DNA of 64,000 nucleotides from Oceanibaculum nanhaiense (GCF_002148795.1 NZ_MPOB01000003.1:398340-462339); one strand, 5' to 3'. Positions 16,032 through 25,375 are shown, counted from the stretch's first letter. The notes: generated by a model not told the origin, from the letters alone. Numbers and translations are program-made.

Positions 16032-17297
16032 ATGAGCGAGCAGCCGGTGTATGACACGCTGATCCTGAACGGCACGGTGATCGACCCCGCCGCCGGCCGC
16101 AATGGCCGTTACGATATCGCCGTGCAGGATGGAAAGATCGCCGCCATCGCGCCCGACCTCTCACAGGCCCGCGCGAAAGAGACGATCAATGCCGCCGGCC
16201 TGCTGGTGCTGCCCGGCATGATCGACACCCACGCCCATGTCTATCAGCATGTCACCGGCAAGTTCGGCCTGAACCCGGACATGGTCGGCGTGCGCTCCGG
16301 CGTCACCACGCTGGTCGATCAGGGCGGCCCCAGCTGCATGACCATCGGTGGCTTCCGCAATTATGTGTCGGAGCCGGCGGCCAGCCGCGTGCTGTGCTTC
16401 ATATCCGCCTATCTGGTGGGCGGGCTGGAAGGCCATCTCTACCCGGACCTCTACGGGCCGAACGGCGTGAATGTCCAGCATACGGTACGCGTCGCCCGGC
16501 AGAATCTGGATCTGGTGAAGGGCATCAAGGCGCATGCCGAGATCGGCGGCCAGTCGCGCTGGGGGATCGAGGTCATCAAGCTGGGCAAGCAGATTTCCAG
16601 CCAGCTCGATTTGCCGCTCTATATCCATCTGGGCCAGCTCTGGCCGACTGCCGAGTCGGCGCCGATCCCCGACCCGGACGAGCTGATCCGCGAGCTGGTG
16701 CCGATCATGGAGCCGGGCGACATCCTGGCCCACCCCTTCACCCGGCATCCCGGCGGCTTCGTCTCCGATACCGGCGAAGTCCACCCGATCCTGCTGGAGG
16801 CGGTCCATAATCGCGGCGTGCGCGTCGATGTCGGCCATGGCTCGCATTTCAGCTTCGCCGCCGCCCGCAAGGTGCTGGAGGCCGGCGTGGTGCCGTTCAC
16901 GCTGGGCGCCGACATGCATGGCTATAATGTGCAGGTGCCGAACTCCAACGAGGACAGCGACCGCACCGGCAACCCGTTCTTCGGCGTTGCCCCGTTCAAC
17001 CTGACCATCGCCATGACCGAGCTGCTGCATCTCGGCCTGTCGCTGGAACAGGTGGTGGCGATGGTGACGGCGAACCCGGCCACCATGCTGCGCATGGAAG
17101 ACAGCCTGGGCACGCTGCAGCCGGGCCGCGAGGCCGATATCAGCGTGCTGAAGCTGGAGAGCGGCCGATTCCTTCTGTCCGACAATACCGGCGAGGAAGT
17201 GGTCAGCGAGAAGCTGCTGCGCCCGGTCTTCTGCCTGCGCGCCGGCACGCGCTTCGACGCCGATTCCTTCTTCGTGCCGGACGCCATCGCGGCGTAG
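16032..17297 (+). CDS. Amidohydrolase / dihydroorotase-like metallohydrolase
   Basis: 421 residues, start well supported by GAGGAG. It has the amidohydrolase core: DTHAHVY (His67, His69) after strand GLLVLPGMI, the probable carboxylated lysine at 166 (KGIKAHAEIGG), and later His residues in LYIHLGQ, ILAHPFTRH and VDVGHGSHF; GADMHGY near 295 carries the catalytic Asp. It resembles the subgroup called amidohydrolase/deacetylase, relatives of dihydroorotase and hydantoinase. It should open a cyclic amide or remove an acyl or amide group. It is divergent from the molybdenum hydroxylase operon, so hydroxylation followed by hydrolysis of one substrate is a reasonable model. Confidence 0.88.
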   Translation: MSEQPVYDTLILNGTVIDPAAGRNGRYDIAVQDGKIAAIAPDLSQARAKETINAAGLLVLPGMIDTHAHVYQHVTGKFGLNPDMVGVRSGVTTLVDQGGPSCMTIGGFRNYVSEPAASRVLCFISAYLVGGLEGHLYPDLYGPNGVNVQHTVRVARQNLDLVKGIKAHAEIGGQSRWGIEVIKLGKQISSQLDLPLYIHLGQLWPTAESAPIPDPDELIRELVPIMEPGDILAHPFTRHPGGFVSDTGEVHPILLEAVHNRGVRVDVGHGSHFSFAAARKVLEAGVVPFTLGADMHGYNVQVPNSNEDSDRTGNPFFGVAPFNLTIAMTELLHLGLSLEQVVAMVTANPATMLRMEDSLGTLQPGREADISVLKLESGRFLLSDNTGEEVVSEKLLRPVFCLRAGTRFDADSFFVPDAIAA

Positions 17298-17371
17298 AGG
17301 GAAAGGCGCCAAGAGCGCTCTTCGCAGATCACCGCCATTTATTTTCAGACGCCAGCCGTCCCACACTCTCT

Positions 17372-17400
17372 GTCACCCCCGAGCTTGACCCGGCAATGAC
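17372..17400. repeat. Partial copy of a GTCA...TGAC intergenic repeat
   Basis: The segment begins GTCACCCCCGAGCTTG and ends CCCGGCAATGAC, with complementary ends GTCA/TGAC. It resembles one half of the longer element at 26336-26448 (GTCACCCCCGCACTTG). Similar foldback elements are common between genes in alphaproteobacteria. Confidence 0.5.
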
Positions 17401-17435
17401 AAGGGAACAGCCGGAAGCCAGGCTGACAATCAGGC

Positions 17436-17469
17436 AAAAAAATGCCGGCAACCCATTGGATTGCCGGCA
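17436..17469 (-). terminator. Rho-independent terminator, minus strand
   Basis: On the minus strand TGCCGGCAA, a 9-base loop, and TTGCCGGCA are followed by seven T. This is a textbook intrinsic terminator. The nearest minus-strand gene is lysR, which ends 284 bp earlier, so it either ends a long lysR 3' region or an unannotated short transcript. Confidence 0.75.
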
Positions 17470-17752
17470 AGTTGAACAGGGAGGCTTCACGTCTGGGAGA
17501 CGCGGGTTCCGGAGAACCCTGATGCTGCAACGCAACATCGAAGTGACTAAGATTTATGCTCTCGCTTGCCGAAATTCCATGCATAAATTCTCACGCCCGT
17601 CATGCACCAGTTGCATGACCCTGTCTTAAGTATTGCAAAAACATTAATACGAAATGCTTTGCATCCGAGGCAGGCGATGCCGCGTCACCAGCATCTGGAA
17701 AGCGAAACGGCGGAATCTGCGTTCCGTTCCCGCCCTTTAGCGACTTTTTCGC

Positions 17753-18646
17753 CTAGAATTGCTGGTTCGCGACGTTCTGCAGCAGGAATTCGCGCAGCAC
17801 GGTGATGCGCTTGGAATTGCGCAGCTCCTCCGGATAGACGAAATAGGCCGGCACCTGTGGCCCCTCGACTTCCGGCAGCACCTGCTTCAGCTCGGTATCC
17901 TGCCGCACCATATAGTCCGGCAGGGCCGCGATGCCGATGCCGGTCAGGCAGGCGCGGTAGATCGCATAGTAATTGTTCACCGTTAGCGCCGGCAGCGTGG
18001 CCACGCCGCTCTCACGCCGCGTCAGATGCAGCAGCCAGTTGGCATCCGGGAACGGCAGATGGCTGCGTTCGCCATAGATGATCAGCCGGTGCTTGCCCAG
18101 CTCCGCCGCCGACTTCGGCTCGCCGAACTGCTCCAGATAGGCGGGCGAGGCGTAGAGGCGGAAATGGATGTTCATCAGATGGCGCTGGATCAGGTCCGGC
18201 TGGCGCGGCGGCGCCATGCGGATCGCCACATCGGCCTCGCGCATCGACAGATCCAGCTCGTTATCGTCCACCAGCAGGGTGACGGCGATCTCCGGATAGG
18301 CGTCGATGAAGCTCTTGATGTTCGGCGTGAGCCAGGTCGAGCCGAAGGCCACCGTGGTGGTGATCTTCAGCGGCCCCTTGGGCTTCTCCCGCCCCTCCGC
18401 CAGCATCGCCTCGGTCATCGCCAGCTTGGAGAAGATCTCCCGCGTGGTGCGGTAGAGGATCTCGCCCTGTTCGGTCAGGATCAGGCCGCGCGCATGGCGA
18501 TGGAACAACGGCACACGCAGCCGCTCCTCCAGCCCGCTGATCTGGCGGCTGACGGCCGACTGGCTCAAATTCAGTGTTTCTCCGGCATGCGTGAAGCTGC
18601 CGGCTTCCGCTACCGCGTGGAAGACGCGCAGTTTATCCCAATCCAT
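17753..18646 (-). CDS. LysR family transcriptional regulator
   Basis: 297 residues. The N-terminal helix-turn-helix (about 3-62) is typical: LRVFHAVAEAGSFTHAGETLNLSQSAVSRQI split by the turn, then LEERLRVPLFHRHARGLILTEQGE. The rest is a LysR substrate-binding domain. Its closest-looking group contains regulators adjacent to thioredoxin reductase in Rhodospirillales, and here trxB follows 100 bp upstream on the same strand. Because lysR lies downstream of trxB, a redox role is possible, but the inducer and targets are not visible. Confidence 0.93.
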   Translation of the reverse strand: MDWDKLRVFHAVAEAGSFTHAGETLNLSQSAVSRQISGLEERLRVPLFHRHARGLILTEQGEILYRTTREIFSKLAMTEAMLAEGREKPKGPLKITTTVAFGSTWLTPNIKSFIDAYPEIAVTLLVDDNELDLSMREADVAIRMAPPRQPDLIQRHLMNIHFRLYASPAYLEQFGEPKSAAELGKHRLIIYGERSHLPFPDANWLLHLTRRESGVATLPALTVNNYYAIYRACLTGIGIAALPDYMVRQDTELKQVLPEVEGPQVPAYFVYPEELRNSKRITVLREFLLQNVANQQF

Positions 18647-18746
18647 GGCTGGATGATGACGACCTGATTACAGGAACGCAACAGAAACCGTTACGCCCCA
18701 AGGGTTTGGCCAAGGGTTTTGGCGGAATGACTGCGCGAGCGTATCG

Positions 18747-19730
18747 TTACTGCGCGGCCACGGTGGCTGCCTGTCCAACGGTATCATGCTCCTGCGCCGC
18801 CAGAAAGCGTTCCGCCTCCAGCGCCGCCATGCATCCCATTCCGGCCGCGGTGACCGCCTGGCGGAACACCTTGTCCTTCACATCGCCCGCCGCATACACG
18901 CCGGGAATGCTGGTCGCCGTCGAATCAGGCCGGGTGATGATATAGCCTTCAGAATCCATGTCCAGCTTGCCCTTGAACAGGCTGGTCGCCGGATCGTGGC
19001 CGATGGCGACGAAGAAGCCCTCGGCGGCGAGCGTGCGCTCGGTCCCGTCCTCGGTGCTCTTCAGCCGCAGGCCGGTCACCTGGTTCGGGTTCTCGGTGCC
19101 CAGCACCTCCTCCACCGTGTGATTCCAGATCACCGCGACCTTGGGATTGCGGAACAGCCGGTCCTGCATGATCTTCTCGGCGCGCAAGCTGTCGCGGCGA
19201 TGGATCAGCGTCACCTTGCTGGCATGGTTGGTGAGGTAGATCGCCTCTTCCACCGCGGTGTTGCCGCCGCCGACGATGGCAACCTCCTTGCCGCGGAAGA
19301 AGAAGCCGTCGCAGGTGGCGCAGGCCGACACGCCGCCGCCCTGGAACTTCTTCTCCGACTCGAGACCCAGCCAGCGCGCCTGCGCGCCGGTCGCGATCAC
19401 CAGCGTCTCGGCGATATAGACATCCCCGGAATCCGCCGTGGCGCGGAATGGCCGGCGGCTGAAATCCACATCGGTGATGATGTCGAAGATGATCTCGGTG
19501 CCGACATGGCGCGCCTGCGCCTCCATCTGCTCCATCAGCCAGGGGCCCTGGATGACGTCAGCGAAGCCCGGGTAATTCTCCACATCGGTGGTGATGGTCA
19601 GCTGCCCGCCCGGCTGCAGCCCCTGCACCATGATCGGGCTGATATTGGCGCGCGCGGCATAGATGGCGGCGGTGTAACCGGCCGGGCCGGACCCGATGAT
19701 GAGGAGCTTGGTGTGCTTTTCCGTGGGCAT
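18747..19730 (-). CDS. trxB: Thioredoxin-disulfide reductase
   Basis: 327 residues from the ATG at 19730 (MPTEKHTKLLIIGSGPAGYT). FAD-binding GSGPAGYTAAIYAARA is at the N-terminus, the redox pair is Cys137/Cys140 in ACATCDGFFF, the NADPH-binding GGGNTAVEEA follows near residue 157, and the second FAD motif GVYAAGDV is near 287. It uses NADPH to reduce thioredoxin in the cytoplasm. An earlier in-frame ATG would add a leader with no counterpart in the family, so the shorter start is preferred. Length and motifs are normal. Confidence 0.97.
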   Translation of the reverse strand: MPTEKHTKLLIIGSGPAGYTAAIYAARANISPIMVQGLQPGGQLTITTDVENYPGFADVIQGPWLMEQMEAQARHVGTEIIFDIITDVDFSRRPFRATADSGDVYIAETLVIATGAQARWLGLESEKKFQGGGVSACATCDGFFFRGKEVAIVGGGNTAVEEAIYLTNHASKVTLIHRRDSLRAEKIMQDRLFRNPKVAVIWNHTVEEVLGTENPNQVTGLRLKSTEDGTERTLAAEGFFVAIGHDPATSLFKGKLDMDSEGYIITRPDSTATSIPGVYAAGDVKDKVFRQAVTAAGMGCMAALEAERFLAAQEHDTVGQAATVAAQ

Positions 19731-19788
19731 GATGGCAACCTTGTTGAGGGATAGCCCCAACATAGGCGGACCTGACGCATGAGACAAT

Positions 19789-19818
19789 AAGGCGGCGGCA
19801 CCGAAATGCCACCGCCTT
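19789..19818 (-). terminator. Stem-loop after the metalloprotease gene
   Basis: AAGGCGGCGGCA and TGCCACCGCCTT form a 12-bp stem with one mismatch and a 6-base loop, 13 bp after the protease stop and before trxB. The following T run is weak, so termination may be partial. It separates the secreted protease from the trxB transcript. Confidence 0.6.
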
Positions 19819-19830
19819 GCCCTTAATGGA

Positions 19831-21321
19831 TCACACGAACGAACCGCCTGACAGGAAATCGCCGGTATCGAGGGTGGAGACGCCCATCACCGTGATGATG
19901 GCCGGCCTCGGCCCGTCCACCGTCAGCGTCACGCCGCCGTCGATTGCCGTCTGCGTATTGAGGACAGCCTCGATATCAGACACACCCTGAATGGCGATGC
20001 GGTCGAAGCCGTCTTCGAAGTCGGTGATGGTCGGGCGCAGCAATGCACCAGGGTTACGCGCATCATAGCCGCGCACCACGAACACGTCCGACCCGCCGCC
20101 GCCGACCATGGTGTCGATGCCGAGGCCGGCATAGAGCGTGTCGTTGCCCGCCCCGGCATTGATGTAGTCCAGCCCCTTGCCGGCGCGCAGCTCGTCATTG
20201 CCGGAACCGCCCAGGATGGTGTCGCCCTGGTTGCCGCCATTCACGGTGCTGTTCCCGGTGCCGGCCACATCGATATAGTCGCTGCCGAAACCTGCCACGA
20301 TGGAATCGCTGCCGCCCCCGCCGGTGATGGCATTGTCCGCATCATTGCCGGTGATGGTGTCGTTGCCGCTGCCGCCGGTCGCGTTCTCGATGGTCACGCC
20401 ATAGGCGATGCGCACGGTCGAGGATTGATAGACATAGTCGGCAATGCCGTCGCCATAGATCTGGATCGGCGCGCCCAGGGAACTCCAGTTGCCCGCCGTC
20501 AGGTCGATCAGCACCGATTGACTGCCGGTGGCGACGAGGGTGTCGGTACCGCCAGCATCCCAGATCGTCTCGTAATAGCTGCCATTGGCGGCAAAGCTGT
20601 AGGTGCTGTCGCCGCTGTTGTGGCTGGCATTCGCGCCATAGAGCGCCTGGATCGTCAGGATGTCGTAGGCCATCGGGGTCGATGGCTCGAGCACGTTGTA
20701 GGTGCTCTGATTGCCGTCGAGCGCGCTGTAGGACATTACCGAATTGGCCGAGTCGTCCTCGGCCAGCGACAGGGTCATGCCATTGTCGCCGCCTTCGAAC
20801 GGGTGCTTCAGCCCCAGCGCGTGGCCGATCTCATGCACCAGCGTCGAGAAATTGTAGGTACCGGCGCTCCAATCAGAATCGTTGGCATATGTCGGGTTGA
20901 TCCAGACATCGCCGGCATTCGGCCAATAGCCAGGATAATAGGCATAGGCGGCCGATCCATCCATCTCGTAGCCAGTGAAAGCGAAGCGCATGGTGCCGAC
21001 ATTGCTGGAGGTCTCCGCGACCTCGACAAACTGGATGTTGGCAACGTCACTCCAGCTTTCCAGCGCGGCGCGTACGGCGTCCTGCTGCCAGTCGTTCAGC
21101 GGCGCGAAACCCGGATCCCATGGTTCGGAATCATTCTGCTCGTAAACGCTGGTTCCCCAGAAACTGCCGTAACCCGCGAAGGAATAGGTGATGACGGTAG
21201 CGGAAGCAGAAGAACTCTCGCTGAGCCAGTAGTAACCGCCAATCAGGCTGTCAATGCGGTAATCACCACTGTTGCTCGCGTCTTCATAGTAAAATCCGCT
21301 CTGATTCGGTGCCGGCATCAA
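19831..21321 (-). CDS. Secreted M10 (serralysin-type) metalloprotease with RTX repeats
   Basis: 496 residues without an N-terminal signal peptide. The metzincin site HEIGHALGLKH is at 163-173 (His163, Glu164, His167, His173) and the Met-turn SVMSYSAL is near 196. From about 330 to 410 there are glycine/aspartate-rich RTX nonapeptides (GGSGNDTIT, GGGGSDSI, GAGNDTLYAG), which bind calcium. The last 85 residues form a domain that recurs at the end of the protein at 40262, presumably the type I secretion signal. No ABC/HlyD/TolC secretion genes lie next to it. It should be exported directly to the medium and act on extracellular protein. Confidence 0.92.
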   Translation of the reverse strand: MMPAPNQSGFYYEDASNSGDYRIDSLIGGYYWLSESSSASATVITYSFAGYGSFWGTSVYEQNDSEPWDPGFAPLNDWQQDAVRAALESWSDVANIQFVEVAETSSNVGTMRFAFTGYEMDGSAAYAYYPGYWPNAGDVWINPTYANDSDWSAGTYNFSTLVHEIGHALGLKHPFEGGDNGMTLSLAEDDSANSVMSYSALDGNQSTYNVLEPSTPMAYDILTIQALYGANASHNSGDSTYSFAANGSYYETIWDAGGTDTLVATGSQSVLIDLTAGNWSSLGAPIQIYGDGIADYVYQSSTVRIAYGVTIENATGGSGNDTITGNDADNAITGGGGSDSIVAGFGSDYIDVAGTGNSTVNGGNQGDTILGGSGNDELRAGKGLDYINAGAGNDTLYAGLGIDTMVGGGGSDVFVVRGYDARNPGALLRPTITDFEDGFDRIAIQGVSDIEAVLNTQTAIDGGVTLTVDGPRPAIITVMGVSTLDTGDFLSGGSFV

Positions 21322-21383
21322 TCCCCCCTCCTTCAGCCAGAGAAGGATACATCACCAGCAAGACCTTGCCGACAGGAAAGCCG

Positions 21384-22019
21384 TCAGCCGGCCTTGCTCA
21401 GCAGGAAAAGTCCCTGTTCGCCGAACAGGTTGGCGCGCCAGCCGGTGCCGGAGATGCCGGGCAGCGGCCGGCCGCCGAGATCCAGCGCCAGGCCGCGCTC
21501 GATCTCGATGCCAAGCTCCCCGCACAGCTCGACGAAGTCGGCGATGGTGCACAGATGGATGTTCGGCGTGTCGAACCAGGCATGCGCCAGCGCGCCGGTC
21601 ACCGGCATCCGGCCATGCGTCAGCAGATGCCGGCGCACCCGCCAGTGCCCGAAATTCGGGAACGAGACGATGGCCCGCTTGCCGATGCGCACCAGCTCCG
21701 CCAGCACGCGCTTGGGATTATAGGTCGCCTGCAGCGTCTGGCTGAGGATCGCATAGTCGAAGATGCCGGCCGGGAAATCCGCCAGGTCGGTGTCGGCATT
21801 GCCCTGGATCACCGACAGGCCGCGCGTCACGCTGGCGTTCACGCCGGCCTGGCTGATCTCGATGCCGCGCCCGTCCACCTGCTTCTCGCGCCACAGGCAG
21901 TCCAGCAGGTCGCCATCGCCGCAGCCGATATCCAGCACGCGGCTGCCCGGCGCCACCATGTCGGCGATAAGCCGCAGATCGACGCGCAGGGGCGCGGTGC
22001 GAATTGGTGTCTGCTTCAT
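21384..22019 (-). CDS. metW: Methionine biosynthesis protein MetW
   Basis: 211 residues: a SAM-methyltransferase fold with motif [16 protein letters not shown] near residue 40 and the MetW-typical [25 protein letters not shown] split across 70-95, then [12 protein letters not shown] near 140. MetW is regularly found with MetX; its start overlaps the metX stop (ATGA), so the two are coupled. MetW is thought to be required for or to stimulate MetX activity rather than to make methionine directly. All expected segments are present. Confidence 0.96.
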   Translation of the reverse strand: MKQTPIRTAPLRVDLRLIADMVAPGSRVLDIGCGDGDLLDCLWREKQVDGRGIEISQAGVNASVTRGLSVIQGNADTDLADFPAGIFDYAILSQTLQATYNPKRVLAELVRIGKRAIVSFPNFGHWRVRRHLLTHGRMPVTGALAHAWFDTPNIHLCTIADFVELCGELGIEIERGLALDLGGRPLPGISGTGWRANLFGEQGLFLLSKAG

Positions 22020-23236
22020 ACCAGCCCGCCTTCGCCCAACCCGCGATGTTCGGCGCAGCCCTTCAGGAAGCCGCCCAGCACAGCGAACATTTCCGGTTCC
22101 TCCAGCAGGAAGGCGTCATGGCCCTTGTCGCTCTCGATCTCGCAGAAGCTGACATTGGCGGCGACCGCGTTCAGCGCATGCACCACGGCGCGGCTTTCCG
22201 GCGTCGGGAACAGCCAGTCGGAGGTGAAGGAAACCAGGCAGAAGCGCGTCTTCGTGCCCTTGAAGGCATTGGCCAGCACGCCGCCATGCTCATAGGCCAG
22301 GTCGAAATAATCCATCGCCCGGGTGAGATAGAGGTAGGAGTTGGCGTCGAACCGGTCCACGAAGCTGGAGCCCTGATAGCGCAGGTAGCTTTCCACCTGG
22401 AAATCGGCGTCGAACCCATAGGTGATCGCCTGCCGGTCCTGCAAATTGCGGCCGAACTTGCGGTGCAGCGCCGGCTCCGACAGATAGGTGATGTGCGCCG
22501 CCATGCGCGCCACCGCCAGCCCGCGCACCGGCCTGACCTGATGGCTGGCATAATCGCCGCCACGCCAGTCCGGGTCGGCGATGATCGCCTGCCTTCCGAC
22601 CTCGTGGAAGGCGATGTTCTGCGCCGAGTGGCGCGCCGCGCCGGCAATCGGAATGGCGCAGAAGACCCGCTCGGAATAGCTCGCCGCCCATTCCAGCACC
22701 TGCATCGCGCCCATCGAGCCGCCGATGACGCAGAACAGCGTGTCGATGCCCAGATGGTCGATCAGCCGCGCCTGCGCGCGCACCATGTCGCCCACCGTGA
22801 TGACCGGCAGGGTGAGGCCATAGGGCTTGCCGGTCGCCGGATCGATGGAGGCCGGGCCGGTCGAGCCCATGCAGCCGCCCAGCACGTTGGAGCAGATGAT
22901 GAAATGCCGCGCGGGGTCGAGCGGCTTGCCCGGCCCGATCATGCTGGTCCACCAGCCTTCCTTGCCGGTCACCGGGTGCGGTTCGGCGCAGAACTGGTCC
23001 CCGGTCAGCGCATGGCAGACCAGCACCGCGTTGGACCGGTCGGCATTCAGCGTGCCATAGGTCTGGTAGGCGATGGTCACCGGCGCCAGATCGACGCCGC
23101 ACTCCAGCTTCAGCGGCGCGTCCGTCCCGATGACGAAGCTGTGGCCAGGCAAAGCGCGGCCTTCCGCACTCACCGGACGGGCCGGCGCGTCGTGGGACGT
23201 TTCCGCATTCGTGGCGTTGGCCATGATCCGCTGCAC
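22016..23236 (-). CDS. metX: Homoserine O-acetyltransferase
   Basis: 406 residues (402 if the second ATG at 23224 is used). Alpha/beta-hydrolase fold with nucleophile Ser174 in IGGSMGAMQ, and the conserved [23 protein letters not shown] and [12 protein letters not shown] segments; the last holds the catalytic His. It acetylates homoserine with acetyl-CoA (some members use succinyl-CoA) in the first committed step of methionine synthesis. It heads a two-gene operon with metW. A -35/-10 promoter lies just upstream and leaves too short a leader for a riboswitch. Confidence 0.96.
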   Translation of the reverse strand: MQRIMANATNAETSHDAPARPVSAEGRALPGHSFVIGTDAPLKLECGVDLAPVTIAYQTYGTLNADRSNAVLVCHALTGDQFCAEPHPVTGKEGWWTSMIGPGKPLDPARHFIICSNVLGGCMGSTGPASIDPATGKPYGLTLPVITVGDMVRAQARLIDHLGIDTLFCVIGGSMGAMQVLEWAASYSERVFCAIPIAGAARHSAQNIAFHEVGRQAIIADPDWRGGDYASHQVRPVRGLAVARMAAHITYLSEPALHRKFGRNLQDRQAITYGFDADFQVESYLRYQGSSFVDRFDANSYLYLTRAMDYFDLAYEHGGVLANAFKGTKTRFCLVSFTSDWLFPTPESRAVVHALNAVAANVSFCEIESDKGHDAFLLEEPEMFAVLGGFLKGCAEHRGLGEGGLV

Positions 23237-23265
23237 CCGCTACCCTTGCGAAACAAAAGTGCCGA

Positions 23266-23295
23266 TTGCTACGGACCGCCGGCACTCTCTGTCAA
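23266..23295 (-). promoter_or_regulatory. Sigma-70-type promoter of metXW
   Basis: On the minus strand TTGACA at 23295-23290 is followed after 18 bp by TAGCAA at 23271-23266. The -35 box is perfect and the -10 box weaker. Initiation would fall near 23259, about 22 bp before the metX start. Confidence 0.5.
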
Positions 23296-23362
23296 TGTTT
23301 TCTTTGATTTTGGGTACGCTGCGGACTAAATCTAGCCGCTTGTCGCGAGCCCGTGAGAATCC

Positions 23363-24211
23363 ATGACCCTGACCGCACCGACCATCGACCAGAACGAGCT
23401 TGAAGCGCTGCGCCGCGAGATCGATTCGCTCGACCGCGAGATGCACACGCTGCTGATGCGCCGATTCGAGGTGACGGGCCGGGTCGCGGCGCTGAAGCGC
23501 AGCCAGCAGAGCGCCAATAACTGGCGGCCGGGCCGGCAGGCGCAGCTGCTGCGCGCGCTGGTCAGCCGCCACAATGGCAACTGCCCGGATGCCGCGCTGG
23601 TGCGCGTCTGGCAGGAGATCATGGGCGCCTCGCTGGCGCTGCAGGGCAGCTTCTCGGTCGGTATCTTCGCCGACAAGGCCGGCGAACTGTGGAACCTGGC
23701 GCGCGATCATTTCGGCAGCTACATCGCCATGACCGAGCAGGACAGCGCGGACGCGCTGGTCAGTGCCGTGGCCGGCGGCGACCTGTCCGTCGCCGTGGTG
23801 CCGGCACCGCTGCAAGGCGAGGCGTCGCCCTGGTGGCTGGCCCTGACGGAACAGAAGGATATCCGCGCCGTCGCCCGGCTGCCGCTGTTCGACACGCCGA
23901 ACCGCCGCGATACACAGGGCGGCGATGCCTTCGCGCTGGCCCGCCTCGATGTCGAGGAGACCGGCGAGGACCGCACGCTGCTAGCGGTGCTGGCCGCTGC
24001 CGATGCAAGCGACAAGGCGGTCCTTACGGCGCTCGGCGAAACGGGCCGCATTCTCGCATCTGCCGATATGCAGGACGGGCGATGGCGACTGGTCGAGATC
24101 GACCGTTTCATCGCCCCCGATGCCAGCCTCCCCCTGCCCTCCCCGCTTATCCATCGATATTGCCATCTCGGCTGCTATGCCGCGCCCTATACCACGCCCC
24201 ATCAGGGCTGA
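23363..24211 (+). CDS. Chorismate mutase domain protein
   Basis: 282 residues. The first 85 are an AroQ chorismate mutase (LEALRREIDSLDREMHTLLMRRFEV, then KRSQQSANNWRPGRQAQLLRALV and VWQEIMGASLALQG). The rest resembles the effector or prephenate-binding part of a P-protein but lacks a clear dehydratase signature such as TxR, so dehydratase activity should not be assumed. It is followed by hisC and a prephenate dehydrogenase, which fits conversion of chorismate to prephenate and then tyrosine. It is divergent from metXW with 126 bp between the starts. Confidence 0.87.
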   Translation: MTLTAPTIDQNELEALRREIDSLDREMHTLLMRRFEVTGRVAALKRSQQSANNWRPGRQAQLLRALVSRHNGNCPDAALVRVWQEIMGASLALQGSFSVGIFADKAGELWNLARDHFGSYIAMTEQDSADALVSAVAGGDLSVAVVPAPLQGEASPWWLALTEQKDIRAVARLPLFDTPNRRDTQGGDAFALARLDVEETGEDRTLLAVLAAADASDKAVLTALGETGRILASADMQDGRWRLVEIDRFIAPDASLPLPSPLIHRYCHLGCYAAPYTTPHQG

Positions 24212-24289
24212 TACGCCGCGCCAAGCGCCTCGAGATTTTTCCCCGTTCCTGCTTTACAGTCCGCAACCCAACCAACTGCCAGGTGTCCC

Positions 24290-25375
24290 ATGTCGCTGCC
24301 GCAGCCGCGTCCCGGTGTCCTTACCCTGAAGCCCTACGTCGCCACCCACGGCAAGACGACGCAGCAGCGCGTCATCAAGCTGTCGGCGAACGAGGGCGCG
24401 CTCGGCCCCAGCCCGAAGGCGGTCGAGGCGTATAAGAGCGTGGCGGCCGATCTGCACCGATATCCCGAGGGCGGCTCCGGCACGCTGGCCCATGCGATTG
24501 CGAAGAAGCACGGGCTGGACGAGGCGCGGGTGATCTGCGGCAACGGCTCGGACGAGCTGATCGAGGTCATCGTGAAGGCCTTCGCCGGCGTCGGCGACGA
24601 GGTGATCTACACCCAGTACGGCTTCCGCATGTTCCCGATCACCACGCAGTCGCTGGGGGCAACCCCGGTGATGGCGCCGGAGAAGGATTTCCACGTCGAT
24701 ATCGAGGCGATCCTGGAGAAGGTGACGGAGCGGACGAAGATTGTCTTCCTGGCCAACCCGAACAACCCGACCGGCAGCTACAACACGGTCGAGGAAGTGA
24801 AGAGCCTGCACGCCAGGCTGCCGGAGAATGTCGTGCTGGTGCTGGACGCGGCCTATGCCGAGTTCGTCAGCAAGAACGATTACTCCGCCGGGATCGAGAT
24901 GGTGGAGAATGCGCAGAATGTCATCATGATGCGCACCTTCTCCAAGCTCTATGCAATGGCCGGCCTCCGGCTCGGCTGGTGTTATGGCTCGGCCTATCTG
25001 ATCGACATCCTGAAGCGGGTGCGCGGCCCCTTCAACGTGAACCTGGCGGCGCAGGCCGCCGGCATCGCCGCGCTGGAGGATACTGCCTTCCAGGAGAAGG
25101 CCCGCGCGCATAACGAGAAGATGGTGCCCTGGACGCAGGACGCCTTTGCCAAGCTGGGGCTGGAGTGCGTGCCGACGGTCGCCAATTTCTTCCTGGTGCG
25201 GTTCCCGTCCGATCCGGCGAAGAATGCCGACGCGGCGCTGGCCTTCCTGAACAGCCGCGGCATCCTGGTGCGCGAAATGCGCAGCTATAGCCTGCCCGAC
25301 TATCTGCGCTTCTCGGTGGGTACCGAGGAGGAAATGAAGATCGTCGTGGACACGCTGGCAGAGTTTTTGACATGA
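24290..25375 (+). CDS. hisC: Histidinol-phosphate aminotransferase
   Basis: 361 residues of a class I/II PLP aminotransferase, HisC family: KLSANEGALGPSPKAVEA near 30, ANPNNPTGSY near 155 and the PLP lysine Lys219 in RTFSKLYAMAGLRLGW. HisC proteins in this setting, between chorismate mutase and prephenate dehydrogenase, often also transaminate aromatic keto acids. It therefore serves histidine synthesis and probably phenylalanine or tyrosine synthesis. The stop overlaps the next start (ATGA), so the two are coupled. Confidence 0.93.
   Translation: MSLPQPRPGVLTLKPYVATHGKTTQQRVIKLSANEGALGPSPKAVEAYKSVAADLHRYPEGGSGTLAHAIAKKHGLDEARVICGNGSDELIEVIVKAFAGVGDEVIYTQYGFRMFPITTQSLGATPVMAPEKDFHVDIEAILEKVTERTKIVFLANPNNPTGSYNTVEEVKSLHARLPENVVLVLDAAYAEFVSKNDYSAGIEMVENAQNVIMMRTFSKLYAMAGLRLGWCYGSAYLIDILKRVRGPFNVNLAAQAAGIAALEDTAFQEKARAHNEKMVPWTQDAFAKLGLECVPTVANFFLVRFPSDPAKNADAALAFLNSRGILVREMRSYSLPDYLRFSVGTEEEMKIVVDTLAEFLT

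Larger units (their letters stand above)
17298..17752. other. 455-bp gene-free region between amidohydrolase and lysR
   Basis: No open frame here looks like a protein. Visible elements are a partial copy of an intergenic repeat (17372-17400), a terminator-like hairpin for minus-strand transcription (17436-17469) and a perfect 8-bp inverted repeat with a 5-base loop, GTCATGCA/TGCATGAC, at 17599-17619. The part from 17540 to 17700 is AT-richer than its surroundings. A small RNA on the minus strand, ending at the terminator 284 bp after lysR, is possible but unsupported beyond this. Confidence 0.45.

Noticed and set aside
17345..17584. 79-codon minus-strand frame in the lysR downstream region
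   Set aside because: It runs through the terminator hairpin and repeat fragment, has no ribosome site and no protein-like pattern.
23237..23362. SAM-type riboswitch before metX
   Set aside because: The only promoter seen leaves a leader of about 22 bases, and no SAM-II or SAM-I core was found.
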